From positions 2,914,001 through 2,978,000 of the forward strand of contig NZ_AP025483.1 in the NCBI RefSeq assembly GCF_024347455.1: a stretch of DNA of 64,000 nucleotides. The letters are read 5' to 3'. The DNA comes from Vibrio echinoideorum (GTDB lineage: Bacteria > Pseudomonadota > Gammaproteobacteria > Enterobacterales > Vibrionaceae). Below, piece after piece: positions 20,436-31,012 of this stretch. A program made the translations under genes and the position numbers. Numbering within the stretch: position 1 is the first letter of the stretch; each line of letters opens with the position of its first letter. The notes under the pieces are model-generated. The model saw nothing but the letters and a program-made list of their open reading frames with translations, was not told where the DNA came from and did not search any database.

Positions 20436-21770
20436 CTAAATAACACCTTCAGAAATCAGGCTGTGTTTGTTCAGCAAACGGTACATGGTTGCTCGTGATA
20501 CTCCGAGTTCCTTAGCTGCCAACGAAACTTGCCCACCGTAAGATTCCAAGACAACCAGTAACGCGTCGCGCTCGGAACGCTCACGAATGCTTTTCAAGCT
20601 GCGGCGTTCATCATTCTGTTTTGGTAAATCGAGTTGGTGATCTTCAATGATCACCGTATCCGACATCAACACAACACGTTTGATCTGATTCATCAGTTCG
20701 CGCACGTTACCAGGCCAATGATAGCGATTCATCGAGCGGATAGCATCGTCTGAAAAGCTTTTCGCTTGAGCGTTAAACTCTTTTGAGTATTCTCGTAAAA
20801 AGTGATTCGCTAGAACCGAAATATCACTAACACGCTCTTTCAAACTTGGAACATGGATACGCAGTACATTGATGTAATGATAGAGCTCTTCATTGAAGTC
20901 TCCCTCAATCAAGGCTTTTTCGATATCAGATGAGTTCGCCGCCAAAATACGCACATCGATAGATTTAGGTCCTTCCACCGTATCTATCTTGCCTTCTTGT
21001 AAAAAGCGTAAAAGGTTCAGTTGTTGATTGCGTGGCATTGCCAATACATCGTTAAGCAAGATGGTTCCGCCATCGGCTTCTTGCAACATGCAAGGTGCAG
21101 CACCTTCCAATGCAGAGATACCAAACACCTCTGACTCTATTCTCATTTCAGACAAAGCACGGCAATTGACCGTCAAAAATGGTTTTTGCGATCGTGAAGA
21201 GTTTTGATGAATGGAACGTGCGATGGTCTCTTTACCGGCTCCACTCTCTCCGTAGATAAGAATACTGACATCTGTCGGCCCAATACGCTTTACTTGGTCT
21301 CTCAAGCGCTTCACAGCTACTGAGTCGCCCAGTAAGCCCATATTGTTATTGATGCCGTAATTTGGCCATACTTTCTGCTCAAGCTTGAGCATGCCCAGTT
21401 GATGACCAATAGTACTGAGCAGTTGAGTGTCAGGAATTGGTGCCGTGAAAAAGTCGATACAGAAGTTAACGATAAATTGGCAGATCGTATCGGAGCTTAA
21501 TTGCGATTCACGGATAAAAGCGAGCCACCTCACCTGTTTGTTGTTACTCACGAGGTTAGCAATGCCATTGAGACTAAACTCATCATGGCTAAGATCCACA
21601 ATGCCAATACATGGGCCAATGTCAGCAATCAAGGCATCTGCTTTTCGTAAATCTGCACACTGGGTACACTGCCAACCCACTTGTTCTAACACTGATAACC
21701 AGGGTTCGTACGCACCACCAACGACGATAAGAGAACCTGGTAAGGAATCCATCTTAAATTGAGTTCCCAT
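20436..21770 (-). CDS. vpsR: Biofilm regulator VpsR (c-di-GMP responsive)
   Basis: Master activator of Vibrio polysaccharide and biofilm genes, 444 aa: N-terminal receiver-like domain, central AAA+ domain (GESGAGKE Walker A) and C-terminal Fis-type HTH (GQVSLAAKELGVSRATMYRL). The sigma-54 contact motif GAFTGA is missing (ISALEGAAPCM occupies its place) and Walker B is degenerate (GGTILLNDV). This agrees with reports that VpsR works with the housekeeping sigma factor. Its place beside lysS matches V. cholerae. Confidence 0.93.
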   Translation of the reverse strand: MGTQFKMDSLPGSLIVVGGAYEPWLSVLEQVGWQCTQCADLRKADALIADIGPCIGIVDLSHDEFSLNGIANLVSNNKQVRWLAFIRESQLSSDTICQFIVNFCIDFFTAPIPDTQLLSTIGHQLGMLKLEQKVWPNYGINNNMGLLGDSVAVKRLRDQVKRIGPTDVSILIYGESGAGKETIARSIHQNSSRSQKPFLTVNCRALSEMRIESEVFGISALEGAAPCMLQEADGGTILLNDVLAMPRNQQLNLLRFLQEGKIDTVEGPKSIDVRILAANSSDIEKALIEGDFNEELYHYINVLRIHVPSLKERVSDISVLANHFLREYSKEFNAQAKSFSDDAIRSMNRYHWPGNVRELMNQIKRVVLMSDTVIIEDHQLDLPKQNDERRSLKSIRERSERDALLVVLESYGGQVSLAAKELGVSRATMYRLLNKHSLISEGVI

Positions 21771-21981
21771 CCTTCTTCCTTATTCTATTTTTATTTAAAT
21801 CAGACTAATACGAGGTTTAATGCTGATAATTCGACAAAATGCCACGAGATCGTATTCAGCGCCGAGACGTATAATAGTGAGACTATCTTAGATTTTTTGT
21901 CTCAATAGTAAGACTATGTCAGAAATAGTGATTTTTCGAATCAAGAGTGCGGTACAGGCAAGGTTTTAAAGTCATAAAACA

Positions 21982-22009
21982 GAAAAAGCCACCCGAAGGT
22001 GGCTTTTCA
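21982..22009. terminator. Bidirectional terminator between vpsR and lysS
   Basis: AAAAGCCACC-CGAA-GGTGGCTTTT hairpin; U-rich in both directions; lies 35 bp past the lysS stop. Confidence 0.85.
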
Positions 22010-22042
22010 ATTAAATGATCTGTGACGAACCGTAAGCGAAAA

Positions 22043-23575
22043 TTACGCTTGTGGACGCATTGCCGGGAACAAGATCACGTCACGGATTGTGTGCGTGTTT
22101 GTAAATAGCATAGCTAGACGGTCGATACCGATACCTTGACCCGCAGTTGGCGGTAGGCCGTGCTCTAGTGCAGTAATGTAGTCTGCATCGTAGTACATCG
22201 CTTCGTCATCACCCGCGTCTTTTGCGTTAACTTGTGCTTTGAAACGCTCATCTTGATCTTGTGCATCGTTAAGCTCAGAGAAACCGTTCGCTACCTCACG
22301 GCCACCGATGAAGAACTCAAAGCGGTCTGTGAAGAATGGGTTGCTGTCGCTACGACGAGCCAGTGGAGAAATATCCGCTGGGTAACCCGTGATGAACGTT
22401 GGTTGAATTAGCTGAGGCTCAGCCGTTTCACCAAAGATCTCTTCAAGAAGCTGACCACAAGTCCAGAATGTCTCAACGTACAGACCCACTTCTTCTGCAA
22501 TTTTAACCATCAATTCTCTGTTTTGAAGATCATCTTCACTCAGAGCTTGAATGTTTGCATTTTCAGGCGTGTAGTGTTTGATTGCATCGAACATGCTCAT
22601 GCGAGCGTAAGTGCCACCAAACTCAACCGTTTCATCACCGTAAGGCATAGAAGTAGAACCAAGAACGTCCATCGCTGCTGTGCTTAGCATCTCTTCCGTT
22701 AGATCCATTAGATCTTTGTAGTCAGAGTACGCTTGGTAGAATTCCATCATTGTGAATTCTGGGTTATGACGTGGAGAAAGACCTTCGTTACGGAAGTTAC
22801 GGTTGATCTCGAATACACGGTCAAAACCACCAACCACTAGACGCTTAAGGTAAAGCTCAGGTGCAACACGTAGGTACATGTCGATGTCTAGTGCGTTGTG
22901 ATGAGTGATAAAAGGACGTGCTGTTGCACCACCTGGGATCACGTGCATCATTGGCGTTTCAACTTCTAGGTAGCCTTTTGAGCTCATGAAGTTACGGATT
23001 GAAGACACAAGCTTAGAACGCACGATGAATGTGTTACGAGAGTCTTCGTTCACGATTAGGTCAACGTAACGCTGACGGTAACGCATCTCTTGGTCAGTTA
23101 GACCATGGAACTTCTCTGGCAGAGGACGAAGTGCTTTCGTTAGCAGTTCAAACTCTTCCATGTTCACGTAAAGATCGCCTTTACCTGATTTGTGAAGCGC
23201 ACCTTTAACACCGATGATGTCACCGATATCTAGGCCTTGGTACTTCTCTTTCAGTACTTTTTGAACGTCTTTCGCTGCGTATGCTTGGATACGACCAGAA
23301 GTTTCTTGAATCGCAAGGAATGGACCACGCTTCGCCATAATACGACCAGCGATCGCAACGATGTGGTTAAGCTCTTCTAGCTCTTCCTTAGTCTTCTCAC
23401 CGAATTCCGCTTGAAGATCGCCAGCTAGGTGCTCGCGACGGAAATCATTTGGGTGACCGTTCGCTTTGCAGTTCAAGCGGATGTGATCCAGCTTGCTACG
23501 GCGCTCAGCGATTAGTTTGTTCTCTTCACGTGAAGAAGCTTCTTGTGCGTTTTCGTTTTGAACAGCATCAGTCAT
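22043..23575 (-). CDS. lysS: Lysyl-tRNA synthetase, class II
   Basis: Charges tRNA-Lys. The 510-aa protein has an OB-fold anticodon domain ([14 protein letters not shown]), class II motif 1 ([13 protein letters not shown]), motif 2 ([24 protein letters not shown] region) and motif 3 ([11 protein letters not shown]). It lies downstream of prfB, as in E. coli prfB-lysS. Confidence 0.97.
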   Translation of the reverse strand: MTDAVQNENAQEASSREENKLIAERRSKLDHIRLNCKANGHPNDFRREHLAGDLQAEFGEKTKEELEELNHIVAIAGRIMAKRGPFLAIQETSGRIQAYAAKDVQKVLKEKYQGLDIGDIIGVKGALHKSGKGDLYVNMEEFELLTKALRPLPEKFHGLTDQEMRYRQRYVDLIVNEDSRNTFIVRSKLVSSIRNFMSSKGYLEVETPMMHVIPGGATARPFITHHNALDIDMYLRVAPELYLKRLVVGGFDRVFEINRNFRNEGLSPRHNPEFTMMEFYQAYSDYKDLMDLTEEMLSTAAMDVLGSTSMPYGDETVEFGGTYARMSMFDAIKHYTPENANIQALSEDDLQNRELMVKIAEEVGLYVETFWTCGQLLEEIFGETAEPQLIQPTFITGYPADISPLARRSDSNPFFTDRFEFFIGGREVANGFSELNDAQDQDERFKAQVNAKDAGDDEAMYYDADYITALEHGLPPTAGQGIGIDRLAMLFTNTHTIRDVILFPAMRPQA

Positions 23576-23633
23576 TAGAGATGTACCTTGCTTTTATAAT
23601 TTGGACAGCTATATTTTTGAAAATATAGGCATT

Positions 23634-23654
23634 TTTACCAATATTATTGGTAAA
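23634..23654. repeat. 21-bp palindrome between prfB and lysS
   Basis: TTTACCAATA-T-TATTGGTAAA is a perfect palindrome in the 98-bp prfB-lysS gap. It could be a weak RNA hairpin or a protein site; no U tract is obvious. Confidence 0.5.
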
Positions 23655-23673
23655 GCTTAATAGTTGGTGAAGC

Positions 23674-24772
23674 TTACAGACCTGATTTCAGGCTAGCTTC
23701 AATAAACTTGTCTAAGTCACCGTCAAGAACCGCTTGAGTATTGCGATTTTCGATGCCGGTGCGCAAATCTTTGATACGAGAATCATCCAGTACGTAAGAG
23801 CGGATTTGACTGCCCCAACCAATGTCTGATTTCGTTTCTTCGCTCGCTTGTTTTTCAGCATTTTGTTTTTGAATCTCAAGTTCAAAAAGCTTAGCACGTA
23901 GCTGCTTCATCGCTTGGTCTTTGTTCTTATGCTGCGAACGGTCATTCTGACATTGAACCACGGTGTTGGTTGGAACGTGAGTAATACGTACCGCCGATTC
24001 CGTGGTGTTTACGTGTTGACCACCAGCACCAGAGGCACGGTATACGTCAATACGTAAGTCAGAAGGATTAATATCGATCGTAATGTTGTCATCAATCTCT
24101 GGGTAGATAAACGCAGATGCAAATGAAGTATGACGACGGCCACTTGAATCAAATGGTGACTTACGAACTAGACGGTGAACACCTGTCTCTGTACGTAACC
24201 AACCATAAGCGTATTCACCAGAAATACGTACCGTTGCGCCTTTAAGGCCAGCAACATCACCATCAGACACTTCGATCACTTCAGTCTTGAAGCCTTTCGA
24301 ATCTGCCCAACGTAAGTACATACGCAACATCATTGAAGTCCAATCTTGAGCTTCTGTACCGCCCGAGCCTGACTGTAAATCGATGTAGCAATCTGATGCG
24401 TCGTGATCGCCAGCAAACATACGACGGAATTCGAGTTTTTCTAGCTTAGCTTCTAGCTCTGCTAATTCTGGTTCGATTTCGTCAAACGTTTCTTGGTCTT
24501 CTTCTTCAACCGCAAGCTCTAATAGACCCTCAACATCCTCAACACCTTGGTCAAGTTGGTCGATCGTTTCTACTACTGCTTCCAATGCAGAACGTTCTTT
24601 ACCTAGCGCTTGAGCACGCTCAGGTTCGTTCCATACATCCGGTTGTTCTAATTCTGCGTTTACTTCTTCTAGACGCTCTTTTCTAGCGTCATAGTCAAAG
24701 ATACCCCCTCAGGATATTTGTGCGTTCAGACACATCCTGCAGACGGTTTTTAATAGGATTGATTTCAAACAT
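23674..24772 (-). CDS. prfB: Peptide chain release factor 2 (programmed +1 frameshift)
   Basis: Releases peptides at UGA and UAA. It is read in two frames: ATG at 24772 opens 25 codons to CTT at 24700-24698, followed by an in-frame TGA. Translation resumes +1 at GAC (24696), skipping base 24697, and runs to 23674, giving 365 aa, the E. coli length. The SD-like AGGGGG followed by TATCTTTGAC is the classic autoregulatory site. The SPF tripeptide ([11 protein letters not shown]) and GGQ (GAGGQHVN) are present. Confidence 0.97.
24690..24712 (-). promoter_or_regulatory. RF2 frameshift site
   Basis: Leftward sequence AGGGGGTATCTTTGAC: internal SD, slippery CTT and weak UGA-C stop. Low RF2 favours the frameshift, so the factor controls its own synthesis. 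Confidence 0.95.
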
Positions 24773-24929
24773 TTTAGCTCATCATTTATGAGTAGAATTT
24801 AACCGAAGAATTGTACTCAAAAGTGTGACGGAGATACAGAATTTTTTAGAGCGGAAAGCCAAGATTCAACAACTTAATGGAATATAAAATTGACAGACAG
24901 AAAAAACACGTGAAATTTGTAAGGGAAAG

Positions 24930-24966
24930 AAAGAAAACAAGCCCTGTTATTGAACAGAGCTTGTTG
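24930..24966 (-). terminator. Terminator after recJ
   Basis: ACAAGC(C)CTGTT-ATTG-AACAG(A)GCTTGT stem with a T-rich leftward tract; separates recJ from prfB. Confidence 0.7.
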
Positions 24967-25023
24967 AATTTAGCACTAAATGATGAACATCATTCAGTGA
25001 ACGATAACGCTATTTAGCTTCAA

Positions 25024-26760
25024 CTATTTGGCTTCAATATGGTCAACCATCAACTGCAACGATTGGTTGCCACGAAACTCGTTGATATCCAGCTTAAATG
25101 CTAGATGAACCGTTTTCACTGACGCATCAGGCCAACGACGTAAATCAACATTGAAGGCAATACCATCAATCATCACATTGGTTGGGTGGCCTTTATATAG
25201 AGGTTCTAGCATCAATTTAAGGTGTTTTTCACCTACCAGCTTTTGATGCAGCACTTTAAATTCACCATCAAAGATGGGTTCTGGGAAAGCCTGGCCCCAC
25301 GGGCCACCTGAACGCAGAGTTTCGGCGGTATGCATTGAGAACTCTTCTGGCAACAACTCACCATCCGATAAGATAATGCCTTTGAGCGCAGTTTCTCCGA
25401 GCTCTTTTTTCACAACATCGTCGAACAGTTTATTGAAGCGATCAAAGTCTTTTTCCATGATGCTCAAACCTGCAGCCATTGCGTGACCACCGAACTTAAG
25501 AATCAATCCAGGGTTTTGTGTATCAATACGATCTAAAGCGTCACGCATATGCAAACCCGGAATCGAACGACAAGAACCTTTGATCGTCCCTTCTCCGCCA
25601 TCTGCGAAAGCAATAACAGGACGATGGTATTTGTCTTTGATACGCGAAGCCAAAATACCAATCACACCTTGGTGCCAATCACGTTGGAACAGCGCCAAGC
25701 CAGAAGGCAAGTCATCTTTACCAAACTCAAGGCGCTCACAAAAAGCCATCGCTTCTTGTTTCATGCCCTCTTCGATCTCTTTACGTGTCTGGTTCAAGCC
25801 ATCTAACTCGCTGGCCATTCGACGCGCGGCGTGAATGTTATTGCTCATCAACAACTCAACACCAAAAGACATGTCATCCAATCGGCCAGCCGCATTGATA
25901 CGTGGACCAAGCGCAAAACCAAAATCGGAGGCGACTAAACGCTTAGCATCTCGCTTAGCAATTTCAATCAAGGCTTGAATACCCGGACGAGCTTTACCCG
26001 CACGAATGCGTTGTAGCCCTTGGTGTACCAAGATTCGGTTATTCTCATCGAGTGGAACCACATCCGCGACCGTACCAAGTGCCACAAGGTCAATCAGTTC
26101 CATCAGCTTAGGTTCTGTCATACCGCGCTCTGCAAACCAGTTCAATTTACGCATATGAACACAAAGTGCCATCATCAGATAGAAAGCGACACCAACACCC
26201 GCCAAGGCTTTCGAAGGAAAAGCGCAGCTCTCTAAGTTCGGATTGACCATCGCATCAGCGATTGGCAATTCATTCCCTGGCAAGTGATGGTCTGTAACCA
26301 GAACGTCTAGCCCTTTCTCTTTCGCGAAACGGACACCATCAATCGAAGAGACACCATTATCGACCGTCATGATTACTTCAGCGCCAAGTTCGATTGCCTG
26401 CTCGACAACCTCAGGGCTCAAGCCATAACCATCTTCAAAACGGTTTGGTACCAGATAATCAACGTTAGAGCTGCCCAACATACGCAGAGCAAGCACAGAC
26501 AGTGCAGAACTGGTTGCGCCATCGGCATCAAAATCACCGACAATGATAATGCGTTTTTGCTGCTGAATCGCGTTGAACAACAGCTCTACCGCAGCATCGA
26601 TACCACCCAGTTTTTGATAGGAGTGTAAGCCTTTCGCAGCCGTCTCCAGTTGCTCAGCACTGTCGATTCCGCGACTCACATAAATGCGCTTTAACAAGTC
26701 AGGTAAGTGAGCAGGTAAGACTGAAATGTCGACCTCAGGGCGGCGTTGGATCTCTATCAT
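25024..26760 (-). CDS. recJ: Single-strand DNA exonuclease RecJ
   Basis: 5'-3' ssDNA exonuclease in recombination and mismatch or base excision repair. The 578-aa protein has the DHH phosphoesterase motifs GDFDADG (75-81) and VTDHHLPG (DHH 157-159), and the C-terminal DHHA1 part with GGHAMAAGLSI. It is downstream of dsbC in the conserved xerD-dsbC-recJ order. Confidence 0.97.
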   Translation of the reverse strand: MIEIQRRPEVDISVLPAHLPDLLKRIYVSRGIDSAEQLETAAKGLHSYQKLGGIDAAVELLFNAIQQQKRIIIVGDFDADGATSSALSVLALRMLGSSNVDYLVPNRFEDGYGLSPEVVEQAIELGAEVIMTVDNGVSSIDGVRFAKEKGLDVLVTDHHLPGNELPIADAMVNPNLESCAFPSKALAGVGVAFYLMMALCVHMRKLNWFAERGMTEPKLMELIDLVALGTVADVVPLDENNRILVHQGLQRIRAGKARPGIQALIEIAKRDAKRLVASDFGFALGPRINAAGRLDDMSFGVELLMSNNIHAARRMASELDGLNQTRKEIEEGMKQEAMAFCERLEFGKDDLPSGLALFQRDWHQGVIGILASRIKDKYHRPVIAFADGGEGTIKGSCRSIPGLHMRDALDRIDTQNPGLILKFGGHAMAAGLSIMEKDFDRFNKLFDDVVKKELGETALKGIILSDGELLPEEFSMHTAETLRSGGPWGQAFPEPIFDGEFKVLHQKLVGEKHLKLMLEPLYKGHPTNVMIDGIAFNVDLRRWPDASVKTVHLAFKLDINEFRGNQSLQLMVDHIEAK

Positions 26761-26839
26761 ATAAAAATGGGCCCGATATCAATCAGGCCACTCCTTAAAT
26801 CAAAAACATGGGGGATAAATTGGCAATACAGAAACGATA

Positions 26840-27619
26840 TTATTGCTCTAAACGTTGGATAAGTTGTGCTGGCGGTAAGTAACCACTCACCAACTCGCCA
26901 CTTGCTAGCACGATAGCTGGAGTGCCGTTAATGCCAAGCTCACGACCCAGTTGATACTGTTTCGCAATAATTTGCTTCTGCTCTGTGAGATCAGTACCAG
27001 CCGATGGCATTTCACGATTAACTTTCGCATTGTGCATCGCTGCTTTTGGATCTTCTGATGCCCAGATTGCTGCCATTTGGTCGGCAACTTGTCCAGTTGC
27101 GCCTTGGCGCGGGTAAGCCATGTAGCGAACGGTGATACCTAGGTCGTTATAGCCTTGCATTTGGCTATGCAGACGAACACAGTAACCGCACGTAATATCA
27201 GTAAATACTGTCACGACGTACTTTTCGTTATCTGCTTTATATTCGATGACGGTATCCGACATTGCTGCAACTTTTTCAGCATTTAATGGAGCTTGACGCT
27301 CAGCAAGCACATCGCTGAATTTACCGTTGTCGTCCAAAGAGTAAAGTGTACCGGCTAAAAAGTGATCGCCCTCTGGAGAAGAAAAGATAACACCGCTGTT
27401 CGTTTGAACCTCTAACAGACCATCGATATCCGAAGGAACAATCTTATCTACTTTGATACCGATTTTTTCAAAACGCTGAGTTAACGCTTCAGTATCGATA
27501 GCTTGAGCTGGAGCAACTTCTACGGCTGTTGATGTTGGTTCTACTTTTGCTTCTGATGCATTGCATGCAGTAATAATAAGAGGAAGCGCTAGTAAAGGAA
27601 GACGGCGTAATACGCTCAT
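26840..27619 (-). CDS. dsbC: Thiol:disulfide isomerase DsbC, with a lipobox-like signal
   Basis: Periplasmic disulfide isomerase. ATG 27619 with AAGGTG upstream gives 259 aa (a GTG 9 bases earlier is less likely). The active site CGYC lies at 144-147 in FTDITCGYC, followed by the thioredoxin-fold cis-Pro region GTPAIVL. The signal peptide ends LIITAC-NAS, which matches a lipobox with Cys19, so the protein may be a lipoprotein, unlike the soluble E. coli enzyme. It lies between xerD and recJ as expected. Confidence 0.93.
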   Translation of the reverse strand: MSVLRRLPLLALPLIITACNASEAKVEPTSTAVEVAPAQAIDTEALTQRFEKIGIKVDKIVPSDIDGLLEVQTNSGVIFSSPEGDHFLAGTLYSLDDNGKFSDVLAERQAPLNAEKVAAMSDTVIEYKADNEKYVVTVFTDITCGYCVRLHSQMQGYNDLGITVRYMAYPRQGATGQVADQMAAIWASEDPKAAMHNAKVNREMPSAGTDLTEQKQIIAKQYQLGRELGINGTPAIVLASGELVSGYLPPAQLIQRLEQ

Positions 27620-27645
27620 TAAGTTCACCTTAAAAATAAATGGAT

Positions 27646-28572
27646 TTAAGCACGTGGATGATGCTGAGCGTGAATTTGCTTCAGCCTTTCTGTCGCCACG
27701 TGAGTATAAATTTGAGTTGTCGATAAGTCACTATGCCCAAGCAACATCTGTACGACCCTGAGATCTGCACCATAGTTCAGTAAATGAGTCGCAAAAGCGT
27801 GTCTTAATACGTGTGGTGACAATAACTCAGTATCGATACCAGCAATAACCGAATAATGCTTAATACGGTACCAAAACGTCTGACGGGTCATTTGCTTGGC
27901 ACGTTTGCTAGGGAAAACGACATCAGAACTCTTTTCACCGAGTAATTGCGGGCGACCTTGTTCAATAAAAGTCTCTATCCAATCCACCGCATTTTCGCCC
28001 ATCGGAACCAAGCGTTCTTTGCCGCCCTTACCAATTACACGAACCACGCCTTGTCTTAGGCTGATGTTTTCCATCGTTAAACTGACCAGTTCCGTAACAC
28101 GCAACCCAGTAGCATAGAGTAACTCAAGCATCGCTTTGTCGCGAAGCTCAATAGGATCGTTGGGATCAGGTGACTCAAGCAAAGCATCAACTTGTTCTTC
28201 ACTTAAATCTTTCGGTAGGCGGTGTGGCAGTTTAGGGCTGATCAACAATGCACTTGGGTCATCCCCTCTCACTTTCTCGCGGTGCAGGTATTGGAACAGA
28301 CGACGAATTGCCGACAACATACGAGCTCGAGAAGTCTGTTTAAAATCGGCGTCGGCTAACCAACCTTGATAATCCTGTAACCCTGAAAGGCTAATAAAAT
28401 CGAGACGATAATTATTTTTTTCCATCCACGTAAGTAGCTTTGACAAATCGGTACGATACGAGACAAGAGTATTCTCAGATAACCCTCTCTCCATCCACAT
28501 AGCATCTAAAAACTGTTCAACGAGACCGTGGTCTGCGCTCTGCCCTTGAGGCGACTGCATAGTGTTACTCAC
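27646..28572 (-). CDS. xerD: Site-specific tyrosine recombinase XerD
   Basis: Resolves chromosome dimers at dif with XerC. The 308-aa protein has all catalytic residues: R158 (ATGLRVTEL), K182 (GKGGKER), H254 and R257 (HVLRHAFATHLL), H280 (LLGHSDLS) and Y289 (IYTHV). It is a housekeeping gene, not part of the island recombinase group. fldB is divergent, as in E. coli. Confidence 0.97.
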   Translation of the reverse strand: MSNTMQSPQGQSADHGLVEQFLDAMWMERGLSENTLVSYRTDLSKLLTWMEKNNYRLDFISLSGLQDYQGWLADADFKQTSRARMLSAIRRLFQYLHREKVRGDDPSALLISPKLPHRLPKDLSEEQVDALLESPDPNDPIELRDKAMLELLYATGLRVTELVSLTMENISLRQGVVRVIGKGGKERLVPMGENAVDWIETFIEQGRPQLLGEKSSDVVFPSKRAKQMTRQTFWYRIKHYSVIAGIDTELLSPHVLRHAFATHLLNYGADLRVVQMLLGHSDLSTTQIYTHVATERLKQIHAQHHPRA

Positions 28573-28710
28573 AATATTGGAAACTGTTTTGAGAGTATGT
28601 CAGAGCAAATATGAATGCCATAAAAATTACGACTTGAGCGGATAATCGCTGCAATCGAAGTCGATTTATGGTTAGAATTCGCCATCTGAAATTAAAATCG
28701 AACGTTTGCT

Positions 28711-29232
28711 ATGAAAATTGGATTATTTTACGGCTCAACCACCTGCTATACCGAAATGGCAGCAGAGAAAATTCGCGGCATTATTGGTGAAGACCTAGTT
28801 GATATCCATAACGTGAAAGAAACCCCTCTTTCTTTTATGGCGGACTACGACCTTTTACTGCTTGGCATCTCTACGTGGGATTTCGGTGAGATTCAAGAAG
28901 ACTGGAATGAACTGTGGGAAGACATCGCAACCACACCAATGAAAGGCAAGGTTGTGGCACTGTTTGGTCTAGGCGATCAAGAAGGTTACGGAGAGTGGTT
29001 CTTGGATGCGATGGGTCTATTGCACGACGAACTAAAAACCGCCGGAGCAGAGTTTGTTGGCTTCTGGCCAAACGATGATAGCTACGAATTCGAAGCATCT
29101 AAAGCATTAACAGAAGACAAGTCTCAGTTTGTTGGTTTGGCTCTGGATGAAGATTCACAGTACGAACTCAGCGACGAACGTATCGCAACTTGGGTTGAAC
29201 AAGTACTCGTCGAGTACAGCGAAAAGCTATAA
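28711..29232 (+). CDS. fldB: Flavodoxin FldB
   Basis: Small FMN electron carrier, 173 aa. The phosphate-binding loop is [14 protein letters not shown] (about 6-19), and [10 protein letters not shown] and [13 protein letters not shown] are the flavodoxin FMN-contact loops. The fldB rather than fldA assignment rests on its place beside xerD, as in E. coli. Confidence 0.93.
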   Translation: MKIGLFYGSTTCYTEMAAEKIRGIIGEDLVDIHNVKETPLSFMADYDLLLLGISTWDFGEIQEDWNELWEDIATTPMKGKVVALFGLGDQEGYGEWFLDAMGLLHDELKTAGAEFVGFWPNDDSYEFEASKALTEDKSQFVGLALDEDSQYELSDERIATWVEQVLVEYSEKL

Positions 29233-29296
29233 GTTCTGCTTCCTTAGAGTTCAGAGCTAAGAGCTTCAGGCAGAAAGAACATCATCGATTAGATAC

Positions 29297-29334
29297 AAAA
29301 AGGCCTCATTACTGCGAAGTAATGAGGCCTTTTC
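29297..29334. terminator. Bidirectional terminator between fldB and brnQ
   Basis: AAAAAGGCCTCATTACT / AGTAATGAGGCCTTTT hairpin serving convergent fldB and brnQ. Confidence 0.9.
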
Positions 29335-29384
29335 TATTCAATTTTTGATTGAATACAGACTAGCGATTTAATCTCAACGGAAGA

Positions 29385-30698
29385 TTAAGCCGTCTCTTCT
29401 GCCATCTCTTGCTCTGTTGCTTTACCAACAAAGAACATGCAGATGATTGCCGCAGTCGTTGGTAATAACCAACCCATGCCGATCTCAAACAATGGCAGCA
29501 TGTTAAGTGCAGATACATCGATACCCGCTACTTTAGCGCCATCGATAAGAGCAAACAGTAGAGACACTAATACAACCACACGGTAAGCGGCTTTTGGATT
29601 AGGGAAACGGCTACGCAAGAACGTCAGAGCAACCAACGCGATAGCGACTGGGTACAGTGCAAACAGCACGGGTACAGACAGAGAAATAAGCTGAGAAAGG
29701 CCAACATTCGCTACGGTTGCACAAGCCACACCGTTAATGATTACCCAAGTCTTGTAAGACAGCGGTGTTAACGAGCTGAAGTAATCAGAACATGCGGATA
29801 CAAGGCCAATCGCCGTTGTTAGACAAGCTAGCAATACGATCACTGAAAGTACAAGCTGACCTGATGGGCCAAACAGTGATTGAACGTAAAGGCTTAAGAT
29901 AGCGCCGCCATTGTCAGCACCCGCTGCAACTGTTGCACTCGTTGCGCCTAAGAAGAACAAAGAGATGTAAACAAACGCTAGACCCGCTGCTGCAATGCAA
30001 CCTGCGCTGATCAGATACTTAGTCGTCGCCGCGCGATCAGTAATGCCTTTGCTGCGAATCGCATCAACAATCAACATGCCAAACATCAAAGAAGCAAAAG
30101 TATCCATGGTGTTGTAACCTTCAAGGAAACCTTTGGTTAGTGGCTGAGTAATGTATTCACCGTGTGCCGCAAGAATGTCACCCTGAGGGTTAACAAACAC
30201 AGCAACTGCAAGTACAACCAAACCAACGAATAGTACAGGCGTAAGTACCTTACCAATGACGTCAATAAGTTTACCTTGCGACCATGAGAAGAACATCGCT
30301 ACCACAAAGAATGCAATAGAAAAGAGCGTAAGGTGAGCTTGAGAGGCATCAATGAAGAACGGCTTCACCGCCATCTCATAAGCAACAAGGCCAGTACGCG
30401 GTGCAGCAAATGCAGGACCAATGATAATAAAGATCAGCACAGCCATGATGGTTGCTGCTCGCTTAGGAAGATCTTTAGTTAGGTGACCCCAAGAACCACC
30501 AGCCACTGCCACAGCAATAATAGTGATTAATGGCAGACCAACGGCAGTCAGCAAGAAACCAAACATAGCGGGAAGAAAGTGGTCACCAGCCAATTGGCCA
30601 GCAAGAGGTGGGAAGATAATGTTACCCGCACCTAAGAAAAACGCAAAAAGCATAAAGCCCAATGCCGTTATATCTGTTAGTTTTAGACTCTGTTTCAC
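29385..30698 (-). CDS. brnQ: Branched-chain amino acid/Na+ symporter BrnQ
   Basis: Inner-membrane LIVCS-family carrier for Leu, Ile and Val. The 437-aa protein has about 12 hydrophobic segments and the family N terminus GFMLFAFFLGAGNIIFPP. It is a single-gene unit convergent with fldB. Confidence 0.94.
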   Translation of the reverse strand: MKQSLKLTDITALGFMLFAFFLGAGNIIFPPLAGQLAGDHFLPAMFGFLLTAVGLPLITIIAVAVAGGSWGHLTKDLPKRAATIMAVLIFIIIGPAFAAPRTGLVAYEMAVKPFFIDASQAHLTLFSIAFFVVAMFFSWSQGKLIDVIGKVLTPVLFVGLVVLAVAVFVNPQGDILAAHGEYITQPLTKGFLEGYNTMDTFASLMFGMLIVDAIRSKGITDRAATTKYLISAGCIAAAGLAFVYISLFFLGATSATVAAGADNGGAILSLYVQSLFGPSGQLVLSVIVLLACLTTAIGLVSACSDYFSSLTPLSYKTWVIINGVACATVANVGLSQLISLSVPVLFALYPVAIALVALTFLRSRFPNPKAAYRVVVLVSLLFALIDGAKVAGIDVSALNMLPLFEIGMGWLLPTTAAIICMFFVGKATEQEMAEETA

Positions 30699-31012
30699 AG
30701 ATAATCCTTAATTATATTTATGAGTTTATGTTGTGCTTACATGAATGTTACAGCTCAAGGCTGCCAATCAATCTTTAAAATAGTCGCGCATAATGACGAA
30801 ACACTTAGCTAGCTGCAAGTCACCATAAAAAAACACCATATAAATTTGCATATGCGAACCAAAAGCAGTGGATTACACTGGAAATGGAAAAATAGACATA
30901 ATTATAAACTAACCATAACGCACAACAATAGTTACCCAACCAGAACATTGATCCATACAACTGGTTAACATTAGAGCTAATCACTTAAAATATCTCGATA
31001 CTCAGAACATTA
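30699..31012. other. Intergenic region between brnQ and trmN6
   Basis: AT-rich divergent promoter region of 314 bp; no gene or clear structured RNA seen. Confidence 0.5.
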
